From positions 1 through 50,414 of the forward strand of contig NZ_ALJC01000073.1 in the NCBI RefSeq assembly GCF_000282975.1: DNA of 50,414 nt, in the 5' to 3' direction. Below are positions 6,314-15,263 of the stretch, piece by piece. The notes beneath the pieces are model-generated. The model was not told the DNA's origin, made no database searches, and saw nothing but the letters and a program-made list of their open reading frames with translations. This stretch comes from Pseudomonas psychrophila HA-4. Its GTDB lineage: Bacteria; Pseudomonadota; Gammaproteobacteria; Pseudomonadales; Pseudomonadaceae. The translations under genes and the position numbers were made by a program. Numbering within the stretch: position 1 is the stretch's first letter; every line of letters starts with the position of its first letter.

Positions 6314-9022
6314 ATGACCCAGGCTAAATTTTCCACTCCGTTTAAGCGTCAGACTGCCTTTGGTCTTGACCACGGCTTACCGCTGATAGGCACCAAACTG
6401 GTACCGCCCCGCTCGGCCGGAACGGTCTTGGCGCGCACACGTCTATTGGAAAAAATCAATCTGGTGGAAGAACGCTGCATGGCGCTGGTCTGCGGCCCTG
6501 CCGGGTTTGGCAAAACCACATTGCTGGGGCAATGGCGCCAGCGCTTGCTCGAACAGGGGCACAGCGTAGCCTGGCTCAGCTTGGATGATCAGGACGACAA
6601 CCCGCAGGTCTTTCGCCGCTATTTGCTGGCAGCTTTGAGCCAAGCCAGTGGCCAGCCGCTGGAGCAGGTCGATGGCTTGGCAGACAGCGTGGCGCAGGCG
6701 GACAGCCGCTTTGTCCGCGAGCTGATCAACCTGATGCAACACCGGCAAAACGCTCTGTATCTGGTATTGGACGACCTGCACCTGATCAACCACCCCGCCA
6801 TCATCAGCGACCTCGAACAATTGCTTCAACATGCCCCGGACTGCTTTCACGTGCTGGTGGGCAGCCGCAGTGTTCCAGCACTGCCGTTGAGCCGCTTGCA
6901 GGCGCGCAATCAGTTGCTCGAAATCGACACTAACGCCTTGCGTTTCAACGTTGAAGAAACCCAAGACTACCTGGCAAGCGCCAACCCCCAGCGTTTTCCC
7001 GCGTCCGAGTTGCAACGGGTGCTGAACCTGACCGAAGGCTGGATCACCGGCATCCAGATGGCAGCGCTGGCGCCCAACGATCCGTTACGCAACCTCAACC
7101 GCCTGCACTTGGGCAACCGGCAGATCGGTCGTTACTTGTATGACGTGGTGTTGGCTCCATTGCCGGTGCCCTTGCAAGAGTTTCTGTTGAAAACGTCAAT
7201 TCTCGGACGTCTGACGCCGTCGCTGTGTAACGCGGTCACCGGGCACGAAGACGCCCACGAGCGGCTGGCCGAGATCGAGCGGCACAACTTGTTTCTATTT
7301 TCGTTGGACAGCCAAGGGCACTGGTTTCGCTACCACACCTTGTTTGTCGAAACACTCAATGAGCGGTTGCAGCACAGCGATATTGCCGTGGTACACCTGC
7401 ACGAGCGCGCCAGCAACTGGCTGGCCAAGCACCAGTACTGGGCCGAGGCGATCCGGCACGCACTGGCGGCGGGCAAGCTTGGCAGTCGCGACGACTGTGC
7501 CAATCAGGGCGCGCAATCGCTGGCCGAAGAAGGCGATGTCGGCACGCTGGTGCGCTGGTTGCAGCAACTGCCTGACATCGCCAGCCAACCGCTGGATGAA
7601 CAGCGAATCGACCTGCAACTCAATCTGGCCTGGGCCTTGGGGCATCACTTTCATTTCTCGGCGTCTAGGGGGTTGCTTGATAGCCTGCGGCCCTTGTTCA
7701 ACACCTCGCAGCCAAGCACTAGGCTGAGCATCAAATACCACGTCATTGGCGCCATTACCGAGGCCTTTGCGGAAAATATCAGCCAGAGCATCGAGCGCGT
7801 TGAGCCGTTGCTGGCGTACGTGCCGTGCGGTGATACGTGGGTCGACGGGTTGATCTGCAACATCCTCAGTTATGACTACATGACCCAAGGCCATTACCCA
7901 CAGGCGCAAGCCGTGCAGCGCCACATGCCTTGCCCGACCACGCCGTCACACAACCTCTTTGTCACGGTTTACCGCGCTTTCGTCCTAGGTCTGAGCCACT
8001 TTCGGCAGGCAGACCTGCACAGCGCCGAGCAGTATTACCGCCAGGCACTCACCCCCGCCGAAGACCTGACAGGCCCGCAATCGAGTGGCAGCGCCACACT
8101 CGCAGCGCTCTTGGCCGAGTTGCTGTATGAACGCGGCGACTGGCCGGCCCTGCAAACACTCGTGGCGCAGCGCCTGAACCAGATCGACGTCATCGCCCCA
8201 CTGGATGCGCTGTTTGGGGCGTACGCCAGCCTGGCACGTCGCGCCCTGCTGATGAACGACCCGACCCAGGCACGCTACCTGCTGGAGCACGCACAACAAC
8301 TGGCAACGCTACGCCGCTGGCCACGGCTACAAGCTTGGTTGCTGGTCGAGGAAATACGCATTCACTTGGCCTGCGAGCAACTGCCACAAGCGCTGGAGTT
8401 GCAGGCGCAATTTGAAACCCTGGACCCGCTCACCGCTCATGCCGACATCAGCCGTGCTCGTACCGAGGCGCACTGCCATATTGCCGCCGCGCAAGAGCAA
8501 TGGTCTGTGGCGGCCACATTGTGGCAAGGCTTGCTGGATAACGATGAACGCAAAGGCCAATTGCTGCGCGCTGCCCGCAGCCGTGCGGCATTGGCCTGTG
8601 CGTTATGGCCGGATGATCAGGCGAGCGCCGTAAAGACCTTGCAGCCTCTGCTTAATTTGGCGTGTCGGCAGAACCTGCGACGCAGCCTGCTGGATGCCGG
8701 TGCGGCCATCCCCGCGCTGCTCGAAGCGCTCTTGAAAAGCGCGCGTGGCGAGACCGCCGATTATGTGCGCAGCCTGCTCGAAGACACCGCCCCGCACATG
8801 CGTAGCGACAACAGCGCCAACCCTGAGCCGAGTTTGAGTGAGCGCGAGCGGCAAATCCTGCAATTGATTGCCCAAGGCCAGGCCAACAAAGAAATAGCCC
8901 GCAGCCTGGATATTTCAGCAGAAACAGTGAAATGGCATCTCAAAAACCTGTTTTGCAAACTGCATGTGACCAGCCGTATTCAGGCGATCACTCGGGCACA
9001 GAAACTTAAGGTATTGGATTAG
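6314..9022 (+). CDS. MalT/LAL-type LuxR-family ATPase transcriptional activator
   Basis: 902 residues with the layout of large ATP-binding LuxR regulators. The N-terminal NTPase has Walker A CGPAGFGKTTLL near residues 58-69 and a Walker B region LYLVLDDLHLI. A long alpha-helical TPR-like sensor region follows, and the C-terminal LuxR helix-turn-helix lies near 845-900 (LSERERQILQLIAQGQANKEIA, then SAETVKWHLKNLFCKL). Proteins of this type activate catabolic operons after binding a small inducer and ATP. It is transcribed away from acoA, and no AcoR-type sigma54 activator is nearby, so it is the likely activator of the aco operon. The ribosome site is weak (AGAGGG, 14 bases from ATG). Confidence 0.87.
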   Translation: MTQAKFSTPFKRQTAFGLDHGLPLIGTKLVPPRSAGTVLARTRLLEKINLVEERCMALVCGPAGFGKTTLLGQWRQRLLEQGHSVAWLSLDDQDDNPQVFRRYLLAALSQASGQPLEQVDGLADSVAQADSRFVRELINLMQHRQNALYLVLDDLHLINHPAIISDLEQLLQHAPDCFHVLVGSRSVPALPLSRLQARNQLLEIDTNALRFNVEETQDYLASANPQRFPASELQRVLNLTEGWITGIQMAALAPNDPLRNLNRLHLGNRQIGRYLYDVVLAPLPVPLQEFLLKTSILGRLTPSLCNAVTGHEDAHERLAEIERHNLFLFSLDSQGHWFRYHTLFVETLNERLQHSDIAVVHLHERASNWLAKHQYWAEAIRHALAAGKLGSRDDCANQGAQSLAEEGDVGTLVRWLQQLPDIASQPLDEQRIDLQLNLAWALGHHFHFSASRGLLDSLRPLFNTSQPSTRLSIKYHVIGAITEAFAENISQSIERVEPLLAYVPCGDTWVDGLICNILSYDYMTQGHYPQAQAVQRHMPCPTTPSHNLFVTVYRAFVLGLSHFRQADLHSAEQYYRQALTPAEDLTGPQSSGSATLAALLAELLYERGDWPALQTLVAQRLNQIDVIAPLDALFGAYASLARRALLMNDPTQARYLLEHAQQLATLRRWPRLQAWLLVEEIRIHLACEQLPQALELQAQFETLDPLTAHADISRARTEAHCHIAAAQEQWSVAATLWQGLLDNDERKGQLLRAARSRAALACALWPDDQASAVKTLQPLLNLACRQNLRRSLLDAGAAIPALLEALLKSARGETADYVRSLLEDTAPHMRSDNSANPEPSLSERERQILQLIAQGQANKEIARSLDISAETVKWHLKNLFCKLHVTSRIQAITRAQKLKVLD

Positions 9023-9028
9023 AAGCCT

Positions 9029-9086
9029 CTGTAGGCGCGAACTTGCCTCGCGGCCTTTTGATCTTTAAACCCTCACGACGAGGCAA
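9029..9086. repeat. REP-like element and hairpin after the LuxR regulator
   Basis: Bases 9029-9053 carry a Pseudomonas REP-like core (CTGTAGGCGCGAACTTGCCT...). TTGCCTCG (9043-9050) is repeated inverted as CGAGGCAA (9079-9086). It starts eight bases after the regulator stop codon, so it is a possible transcript end. The same CTGTAGG...GCGA type recurs at 45726-45787. Confidence 0.55.
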
Positions 9087-9182
9087 TGAATTAACACATT
9101 TCTCTGTTAGTCAGTGGCTGTCTCTCTTCTACGCTGACGTCTATCAAGACAGGAGGTCTTGACTATAAAAAAGGATAAAAAC

Positions 9183-9866
9183 ATGAGTCGCCCATTCATA
9201 TGCAAGCTGCATGACGCGTACAACATCAACACGGTAACTACGATGAGCTTCGCAGTGACTAGAAGGCTCTGGGACAACGGCAGCACACTGACTATTGCCT
9301 TTGTCAGCGACCCTTCAGACACGTTGAGACGCGCCATTATCTCGGCAGCCAGCCAATGGCTGCCTCACATCAATCTAACCTTTGACTTCGTTGAAGGTCA
9401 TGAAGGCGATATCAGAATCGCAACCAACACGTTGGGTATTCATAAGTCAGTGCTGGGCAACTATGCGCTACAGATTGATCCGTCAGAACCAACCATGACT
9501 ATCGGTGAAGATGAAAACCAACCGAGTTTCAATGCGACCGTATTGCATGAGTTCGGGCATGCTTTAGCGGCTGCCCATGAGCACTTGCACCCCGATTCCG
9601 ATATACCGTGGGACAAGCCAAAAGTGTATGCCTATTACAGAACTCACGGATTAACTGACGAAGAAACCGACCGTATGGTGTTAAACAAACGGCCTCATTC
9701 AAGTGTGACCTACACCCCTTACGACCCAAAATCGATCATGCATTACTCGGTCCTCAATGAATTAACCCTCGGTGATTTTGAAATAGCCGAAAACACCGAA
9801 ATCAGCCAACAAGACATTGCCCTGATGAAGCTTCTTTATCCCAAAAACGTTACCGAGACGCAGTGA
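9183..9866 (+). CDS. Astacin-like (M12A) zinc metalloprotease without signal peptide
   Basis: 227 residues. The zinc motif HEFGHALAAAHEH (residues 122-134) fits the metzincin pattern HExxHxxxxxH with the extra Glu typical of astacins. SIMHY (residues 184-188) gives the Met-turn and the tyrosine ligand. The catalytic domain fills nearly the whole protein. There is no N-terminal hydrophobic segment and no visible propeptide, so it appears to be made as a cytoplasmic protein. ATG 9183 was chosen because AAGGA precedes it by seven bases; an in-frame TTG at 9159 sits only two bases from AGGAGG. Codons are more A/T-ending than in the neighbours, suggesting acquisition. It converges on the type VI secretion genes. 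A role as a secreted or injected protease is only a hypothesis. Confidence 0.78.
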   Translation: MSRPFICKLHDAYNINTVTTMSFAVTRRLWDNGSTLTIAFVSDPSDTLRRAIISAASQWLPHINLTFDFVEGHEGDIRIATNTLGIHKSVLGNYALQIDPSEPTMTIGEDENQPSFNATVLHEFGHALAAAHEHLHPDSDIPWDKPKVYAYYRTHGLTDEETDRMVLNKRPHSSVTYTPYDPKSIMHYSVLNELTLGDFEIAENTEISQQDIALMKLLYPKNVTETQ

Positions 9867-9869
9867 AAA

Positions 9870-10090
9870 CCGCGTTGAACGGTCGAGCATCTTGCACCAT
9901 CGATGCCGTGATCCAGCCAAAGAATCACCGTATCCGCCAGGCCTGCTGCCAGATACGGATTGCCATCATCGACTGCCAGTACGTAGCGCTCCAGTATTTG
10001 CACCCAACTTTAACGTCCGTCGGTGCCACTTGGCTCAATCGCTTGCAGCTCGAGATCAAGGTCATCGCCAAACTGCGCGAAGCACCTGAT
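9870..10090 (-). pseudogene. Possible decayed gene remnant
   Basis: One minus-strand frame reads like real protein on both sides of an in-frame TAA (10010-10012): upstream FGDDLDLELQAIEPSGTDGR and downstream ILERYVLAVDDGNPYLAAG then LADTVILWLDHGIDGA. Codon choice is Pseudomonas-like, no convincing start codon was found, and the downstream end runs toward the protease gene. I do not recognise the family. A 77-codon plus-strand frame covers the same bases but looks less protein-like. It fills the gap between the protease and the kinase gene. Confidence 0.28.
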
Positions 10091-10092
10091 GC

Positions 10093-10998
10093 CTAACCCC
10101 AGAACCCTGGTTTAACCGTCAGTGCCTCACGCAGTTGCGCAATGCTGACGCTGCGGTGTTCAGGGTCGAAACTCAGTGCCTTGCGCACGTACGGCCAAGC
10201 GTGCCGCGACAATCGCTTGGGCCGTTTTAGTTTTATTTTAGGCCGCATATCGCGGGCGGCGGTGGCTTGCATCCGGTTGAATGGATGCTTGCCACTGGCC
10301 AGTTCGTACAGCAAACAGCCCAGCGCATACAGGTCTGCTACGCGGGTCAGCGGCCCCCCTTCAAGGATTTCGGGTGCCGCGTAGCCTGGGGTCCAGGCGT
10401 TGACGCGGCTACGGCTCACAGACGCCAAGCCGCTTAATGTGCCCTCCTCCGCTTGCCCCAAGCCAAAGTCGAACAACCGGATACCGTCTTCACTGAGCAA
10501 AACATTGCTCGGTTTGATGTCGCCGTGCAGCACGCCTCGTTCATGGGCATGGCCCAAGGCATCCAGCAGCGGCAAAGCAATGTCGCGCAACTCATGCCAC
10601 GCCATCCCCAAAGGTCGTTCACACAACAAACGGTCTAGGGTCGGGCCGCGCAACAGTTCCATCACCACAAACACCCGTTCATGCTCCGTGTCGACCTCAA
10701 AGCTGTACACGCGCAGCACGTTGGGATGACGCAAGTGCCGTATCAGCGCGAACTCATTGAACAGCAACGCGCTGGCGTCCGTTGAGTGTTCGTACGCTTC
10801 GCTGAGCACTTTGAGCGCGACGCAAGGCTGTGGGTCTGCGAATTGCTCATGCAGCAGGTCGCGCGCCCGATACACCGCGCCCATGCCACCCGCGCCCAGC
10901 AACCGTTCGATTCGGTAACGCTTGCCAAGCACGGTGGGCATTGCGCGAAAAACGGGAGTTGCCTGCGGCGTGTCCTCAGACCTTTCAAGGTCGCTCAT
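10093..10998 (-). CDS. stk1: Type VI secretion Ser/Thr protein kinase (Stk1-like)
   Basis: 301 residues forming a single eukaryotic-type kinase domain. The glycine loop LGAGGMGAVYRARD lies near residues 34-47, followed by VALKVL with the ATP-binding lysine. The catalytic loop is HGDIKPSN (HGD in place of the common HRD) and the magnesium loop is FDFGLGQ. APE is represented by YAAPEI. No transmembrane helix or sensor domain follows, unlike longer PpkA proteins. It is the last gene of the cluster and overlaps the phosphatase gene by four bases. In HSI-II the kinase/phosphatase pair is thought to set secretion activity through the FHA protein; that partner is present here. Confidence 0.9.
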   Translation of the reverse strand: MSDLERSEDTPQATPVFRAMPTVLGKRYRIERLLGAGGMGAVYRARDLLHEQFADPQPCVALKVLSEAYEHSTDASALLFNEFALIRHLRHPNVLRVYSFEVDTEHERVFVVMELLRGPTLDRLLCERPLGMAWHELRDIALPLLDALGHAHERGVLHGDIKPSNVLLSEDGIRLFDFGLGQAEEGTLSGLASVSRSRVNAWTPGYAAPEILEGGPLTRVADLYALGCLLYELASGKHPFNRMQATAARDMRPKIKLKRPKRLSRHAWPYVRKALSFDPEHRSVSIAQLREALTVKPGFWG

Positions 10999-11726
10999 TG
11001 ACGAATTACCACCGCGCTCACGTTGTCACAGGCAGCACCGCGCAACACGCCATCAAACAAACGCGCCAGCGCAACCTGCGGTGAAATCAGGCTCAAGGCA
11101 TTACTTAATTCGCTGTGACTAAGGCCTTGGTATAGACCATCGCTGCACAGCAAAAACACGTCATCGGGCAACACCTCAAGCTCGACCACACTCAGGTTCA
11201 AATGCTCGCTCGCCCCAATTGCACGGGTCAGAGCACGCGAACCCGGATGGGCACGCGCCTGCTCAAGACTCATGTTGTGCTCATCCATGAGTTGCTGTTG
11301 CAACGAATGATCGCGCGACAGTTGGTACAACTGCTGCCCACGCCATAAATAACAACGGCTATCCCCGGCCCAGACACACGCAGCACGCTTGCCCTCGAGC
11401 AGCAGCGCCACCACGGTGCTGCCCATGAGGCTGTCGACCTGCTGATCACTGACGGTCAGTTCCTGGCCCATCCGGCGGTTGAGCCAGTGCAGGCATTGAC
11501 GCACCGCCTCAAGCCGCTGATCAAAGGTCTGTGGGTGTGTCAGTTCGCCCAAGCTGTCGACAATCAACTGGCTGGCAATATCGCCAGCCCGATGACCGCC
11601 CATGCCATCTGCCACCGCCCAGAGTCCGTGCTCCGGGCAGTCGAGAATGGCATCTTCATTACGTGCCCGAACCTTGCCTTGGTCGGTACCCGCCGCGCTG
11701 CGCCACTGTGGGGCTGCGTGCATCAC
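10995..11726 (-). CDS. stp1: Type VI secretion PP2C-family phosphatase (Stp1-like)
   Basis: 243 residues. This is a metal-dependent PP2C/PPM phosphatase with the motifs RNEDAILD, VADGMGGHRAGDIAS, VWAGDSRCYLWR and LCSDGLYQGLS, covering the aspartates that hold the two metal ions. It would reverse phosphorylation made by the adjacent kinase. It overlaps tssM upstream and stk1 downstream by four bases each, indicating translational coupling. No membrane segment is visible, so it acts in the cytoplasm. Confidence 0.92.
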   Translation of the reverse strand: MMHAAPQWRSAAGTDQGKVRARNEDAILDCPEHGLWAVADGMGGHRAGDIASQLIVDSLGELTHPQTFDQRLEAVRQCLHWLNRRMGQELTVSDQQVDSLMGSTVVALLLEGKRAACVWAGDSRCYLWRGQQLYQLSRDHSLQQQLMDEHNMSLEQARAHPGSRALTRAIGASEHLNLSVVELEVLPDDVFLLCSDGLYQGLSHSELSNALSLISPQVALARLFDGVLRGAACDNVSAVVIRQ

Positions 11727-14700
11727 AGTTGCTCAGGCAGACGGAAGCTGCGCAGCACGTCCATATCGAACGGGTTGGGGGTGCGTTGGCTCATCAACAG
11801 GTAATTGGCACGCAGCCCGCCGACTTCTGCTTTAAGGACCATCACATCGCGACCGCTCAGGTAATCCATCTGCATCAGGTCCAGTACCCGGAACAACGAC
11901 CAAGGCCCGGTGCTTTTTTCTATGCCAACTGGGCGGCCGACCATTTTTTCCATGACCAGACTGGTGCGGCCGTTTTCAGCTTCGGTGGGCCACTGCAAGG
12001 TGACTGGCACAATCGGACCATGGCGGTACTCAATTGATTGGTTGCCGAAACGAAACTCGGAACGGCTGACACTGGAGTCCAGGCTGTAAGGCTCAAGGGT
12101 GAACTGGACCTGCGGCTCTGCCGGATTTTGCGCAAAGAAGCTTTGGCGAATCACCTGCACGGCGGCCATTTGCTCAAAGTAGGTTTTGGCCATCGGCAAG
12201 CCTTGGCCGTCTATGCTGCGCAGCCGGTAATTACCCGCCTCACCGCTGACGAAAGGCCGCATGTACCCATCAAAGAAGCGCTCGCTGATGCCTTGTGCCC
12301 GAAAGAACTCGCGAAAGTCATTCAGCGCCACGTCGCTGCTGCTGTGGGCGCTAAACGGGTAACGCTTTTTGATCGCCCGCACATAGAAGCTGTACAGCTC
12401 GCGCTGATAACGCTGATTGACGAATTGATACGAATCGTTAAGCACCAAGCGCCACGTGTCATCAGCCAGGCCGTTGAACCAGCCGTTAAGCGGACTCGGC
12501 AAACGCTGCGACGCCTGACGCAGTTGGCTCAAGGCATCACGTTGGCCGCTCATGCGCAGCTTGGCCATTTCAAACGCGGCTTGATCCGGGGCACTGGCGC
12601 GAGCCAGGCCCGCCAGTTGCAGTTGGACTTCATTGAGCCCTTGCAGGGCCGGTGTGAGGTCGGCGGTCGGACCATCGTTTTCATCCAGCAAGCGGTGCAA
12701 AGGTTCGAACCGACGCTGCAAGGCTTTTTTCGCGGTGTCCGGCAGGTTGGCTGCCACTGCATCCGAGACTTTCGCCGCCGCGACAGTCGCGACCTTGCCA
12801 AGCGCCCCCAGTTTAGGCGCAGCACTGTCATCCGCCGCCGGCAGGGCTTGCAGGTCTTCAATAAGGCTCGGGAAGCGGGTGTTGGCGCGCACTTCGAGTA
12901 ACAGTTGCACCACTGCAGAATTGGCCGATGTCAGGCCTGCAAACTGTTCTGCGCCTTCACCGGCCGTGTCGAACGGTTGCAAGGCCAACTGGCCGACTGC
13001 TTCGCTCCAGTAGGTGGCGTAATCGCGAAAGTACAGTTGCTCAAGCTCAACCATCAGCTTGCGCATGTCCATCGGGCTGATGCTGTTGCCCTCGCCCAGC
13101 ACCCAGTTGTCACGCAGGATTTCGCTGACCAGAGTGGCGCCCTGAACCGAGAAATACTGTTTGTAACCTTGCTCGGTATAGAACCCAGGGATCGCATAGT
13201 CGGCCCCGCTGAACACGCCGCCTTGCGGGCCAAGATGCTGGTCGAAACTATAAGGCGACAACGTGTGGGCCTGGTCCCGCAGCATGCGGTACACCACAGA
13301 CGCCAACGTCTCATTGCGCAATGCCTGACGCGCCTGGGCTATCAGCGTGTCATTGAGTGGGTACTGAAAAGTCTGACCCAGCAAGCGGGCGAAGTGTTGA
13401 TTCAGCCCATTCTGCACAGCGGTGTTGCCCGGATAACGTGCCGACCAGTCGGTGGCCACCCATGCCCGCAACCAGGCGTTGTCCCGTCGCTCGGGCATGC
13501 CGAGCATCAGGTACGCACGCACACTGTTGAGCAGCCGATCGCGATTATTCAGGTTGGCGCGGATCTGGCTTTCTAGTTGCTGTGCAACACGCGGCAGTAA
13601 CAGCACATCAAGTTCACGTTCGTAGGCCTGCAAGACCACCGGATGACTCGCGCCGCCCTGATACAGGCCGGTACGTTCATGCAGTGCAGTATTGGTCAAC
13701 GACGGGTAAACACGCGTGGCGGCGTATTGGGTGTCGAGGGTATTGAGCACCGCTCGGGCATCATCACGCGGGCTCAGTAACGAACGCTGTTTGGCCCCTT
13801 GCTGGGCCAATTCGCGCAGTGTGTCCAGACGATCAAGGTTGGATGAAAAGCTGGAGGTCCACACCAGCCCCAACCCGCTCAGCACCGCCAAAGCCCCGCC
13901 GTACATGGCCCGCTGACCCCAGCTGATTCGCCGACGCTCACGTTTATCCAGACCCGCCAGTTGCGCCTCGGGGAAAATCACCCGGCTTAGCAGGTGATTA
14001 ATAAAGTGCGAGCGCCCACTGTGCAGGGTCGGCAGCACCTGGGATTTCACCCCAAATTCTGAGCCAACTTCGGCGGTGGAAGAGTCCAACTGTTGTTTCA
14101 GGTGCGGTGCGCTGGTCAGGTAAAAGCCCCGCAGCGGACTGGCACGCTGGTAACGATTACCGGTAAAGGCCATGTCGACAAACAGGCACAGACGCTCACC
14201 AATGCTGCCCAACTGGTGAGGAAAATCGAGAATCCGCCCACGACGCTGGCTGTCACGCTCTTGGTGCATACGCGTGATGACCTGACTGTTGAGACGCCCC
14301 AACAACGCTTCAAATTCCGTGCGCAGCAGCGACACATCTGAACCGCTCTGGCCTTTGGCAAAGCTGGCGCCGAAGACCTGATCGCTTTCTTCGCGGCTCA
14401 GTTGCTCGAAAAACTCGGTGAAGCCCAGCAGTTTGTCAGCCTTGCTTAGCACCAAATAAACCGGCACCTCGATGTGCAAGGTTTGATGGATGTCTTGCAG
14501 TCGCACACGAATCTGTTCAGCTAGGTCAGACAGTTTTTTTTCATCGCCTGAAAACAGGGTATCCACGGGCAAAGTGACCAGCACGCCATTCAGTGGCCGT
14601 TCGCGTCGGCGCTTGCGCAGCAAACCGAGCAACGTGCTCCAGCCAGTGGCGTCGGCATGGGTTTCATTCTGCGTCAGGTAACGCCCGGCAGTGTCTATCA

Positions 14701-15250
14701 GCACGCCGTGTTCAGCGAAATACCAGTCGCAGTGACGGGTCCCGCTGGTGTCGCGCGTCAGTTTGCGGTCAATTTTGTTCAGGGGGAAATCTAACCCTGA
14801 GAAGTCCAGCAGGCTGGTCTTGCCGCTGCCAGTGGGGCCGATCAACAAATACCAGGGCAACTCGTCGCGCCAGCGTTCACTGCGTCCGCGGTACACGCTG
14901 GACGTTTTGAGCGTGCGTAACGCTTCTTTGAAACGTGTACGCAGCTCTTTATGCGACGCATCAATCAGTGCTTCGCGGCGCAAGCGTTCCTTGCCGGTTT
15001 CACTGTCTTCGGCTTCTTTTTTACGCACCCCGGCGCGCCAACTGACGAACACCATGCTCAGGCCCCACAGCAGACACAGCCCACTGATGGTGAGGAGTCG
15101 AGCACTGGCATCGGCCCAAAATTTATAGTCATCAACCGCCAGCAACGGCCCAACCCACCAGATCAGCAGCGCACTCGACAGCAACAGTAGCAATGTCCAG
15201 ACCCAGGTCTGGCACAGAAAGGCGCCAACCTTTTTAAAAGCGTTTTTCAT
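11723..15250 (-). CDS. tssM: Type VI secretion inner-membrane protein TssM (IcmF)
   Basis: 1175 residues, full length for IcmF. Two transmembrane helices lie near residues 12-35 and 50-70, then a cytoplasmic NTPase-like domain with Walker A GPTGSGKTSLL near 135-146, a third helix near 450-470 (GGALAVLSGLGLVW), and a long periplasmic region that binds TssJ. TssL and TssM form the membrane complex that anchors the baseplate. It follows tssL by 13 bases and overlaps stp1 by four. The Walker A is intact, so this is the nucleotide-binding type. Confidence 0.95.
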   Translation of the reverse strand: MKNAFKKVGAFLCQTWVWTLLLLLSSALLIWWVGPLLAVDDYKFWADASARLLTISGLCLLWGLSMVFVSWRAGVRKKEAEDSETGKERLRREALIDASHKELRTRFKEALRTLKTSSVYRGRSERWRDELPWYLLIGPTGSGKTSLLDFSGLDFPLNKIDRKLTRDTSGTRHCDWYFAEHGVLIDTAGRYLTQNETHADATGWSTLLGLLRKRRRERPLNGVLVTLPVDTLFSGDEKKLSDLAEQIRVRLQDIHQTLHIEVPVYLVLSKADKLLGFTEFFEQLSREESDQVFGASFAKGQSGSDVSLLRTEFEALLGRLNSQVITRMHQERDSQRRGRILDFPHQLGSIGERLCLFVDMAFTGNRYQRASPLRGFYLTSAPHLKQQLDSSTAEVGSEFGVKSQVLPTLHSGRSHFINHLLSRVIFPEAQLAGLDKRERRRISWGQRAMYGGALAVLSGLGLVWTSSFSSNLDRLDTLRELAQQGAKQRSLLSPRDDARAVLNTLDTQYAATRVYPSLTNTALHERTGLYQGGASHPVVLQAYERELDVLLLPRVAQQLESQIRANLNNRDRLLNSVRAYLMLGMPERRDNAWLRAWVATDWSARYPGNTAVQNGLNQHFARLLGQTFQYPLNDTLIAQARQALRNETLASVVYRMLRDQAHTLSPYSFDQHLGPQGGVFSGADYAIPGFYTEQGYKQYFSVQGATLVSEILRDNWVLGEGNSISPMDMRKLMVELEQLYFRDYATYWSEAVGQLALQPFDTAGEGAEQFAGLTSANSAVVQLLLEVRANTRFPSLIEDLQALPAADDSAAPKLGALGKVATVAAAKVSDAVAANLPDTAKKALQRRFEPLHRLLDENDGPTADLTPALQGLNEVQLQLAGLARASAPDQAAFEMAKLRMSGQRDALSQLRQASQRLPSPLNGWFNGLADDTWRLVLNDSYQFVNQRYQRELYSFYVRAIKKRYPFSAHSSSDVALNDFREFFRAQGISERFFDGYMRPFVSGEAGNYRLRSIDGQGLPMAKTYFEQMAAVQVIRQSFFAQNPAEPQVQFTLEPYSLDSSVSRSEFRFGNQSIEYRHGPIVPVTLQWPTEAENGRTSLVMEKMVGRPVGIEKSTGPWSLFRVLDLMQMDYLSGRDVMVLKAEVGGLRANYLLMSQRTPNPFDMDVLRSFRLPEQL

Positions 15251-15263
15251 CAGTTATTCCTTT

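Noticed and set aside
9863..10096. 77-codon plus-strand frame overlapping the protease stop by four bases
   Set aside because: The overlap looks operon-like, but the peptide has no family pattern, and the opposite strand gives a more protein-like reading.
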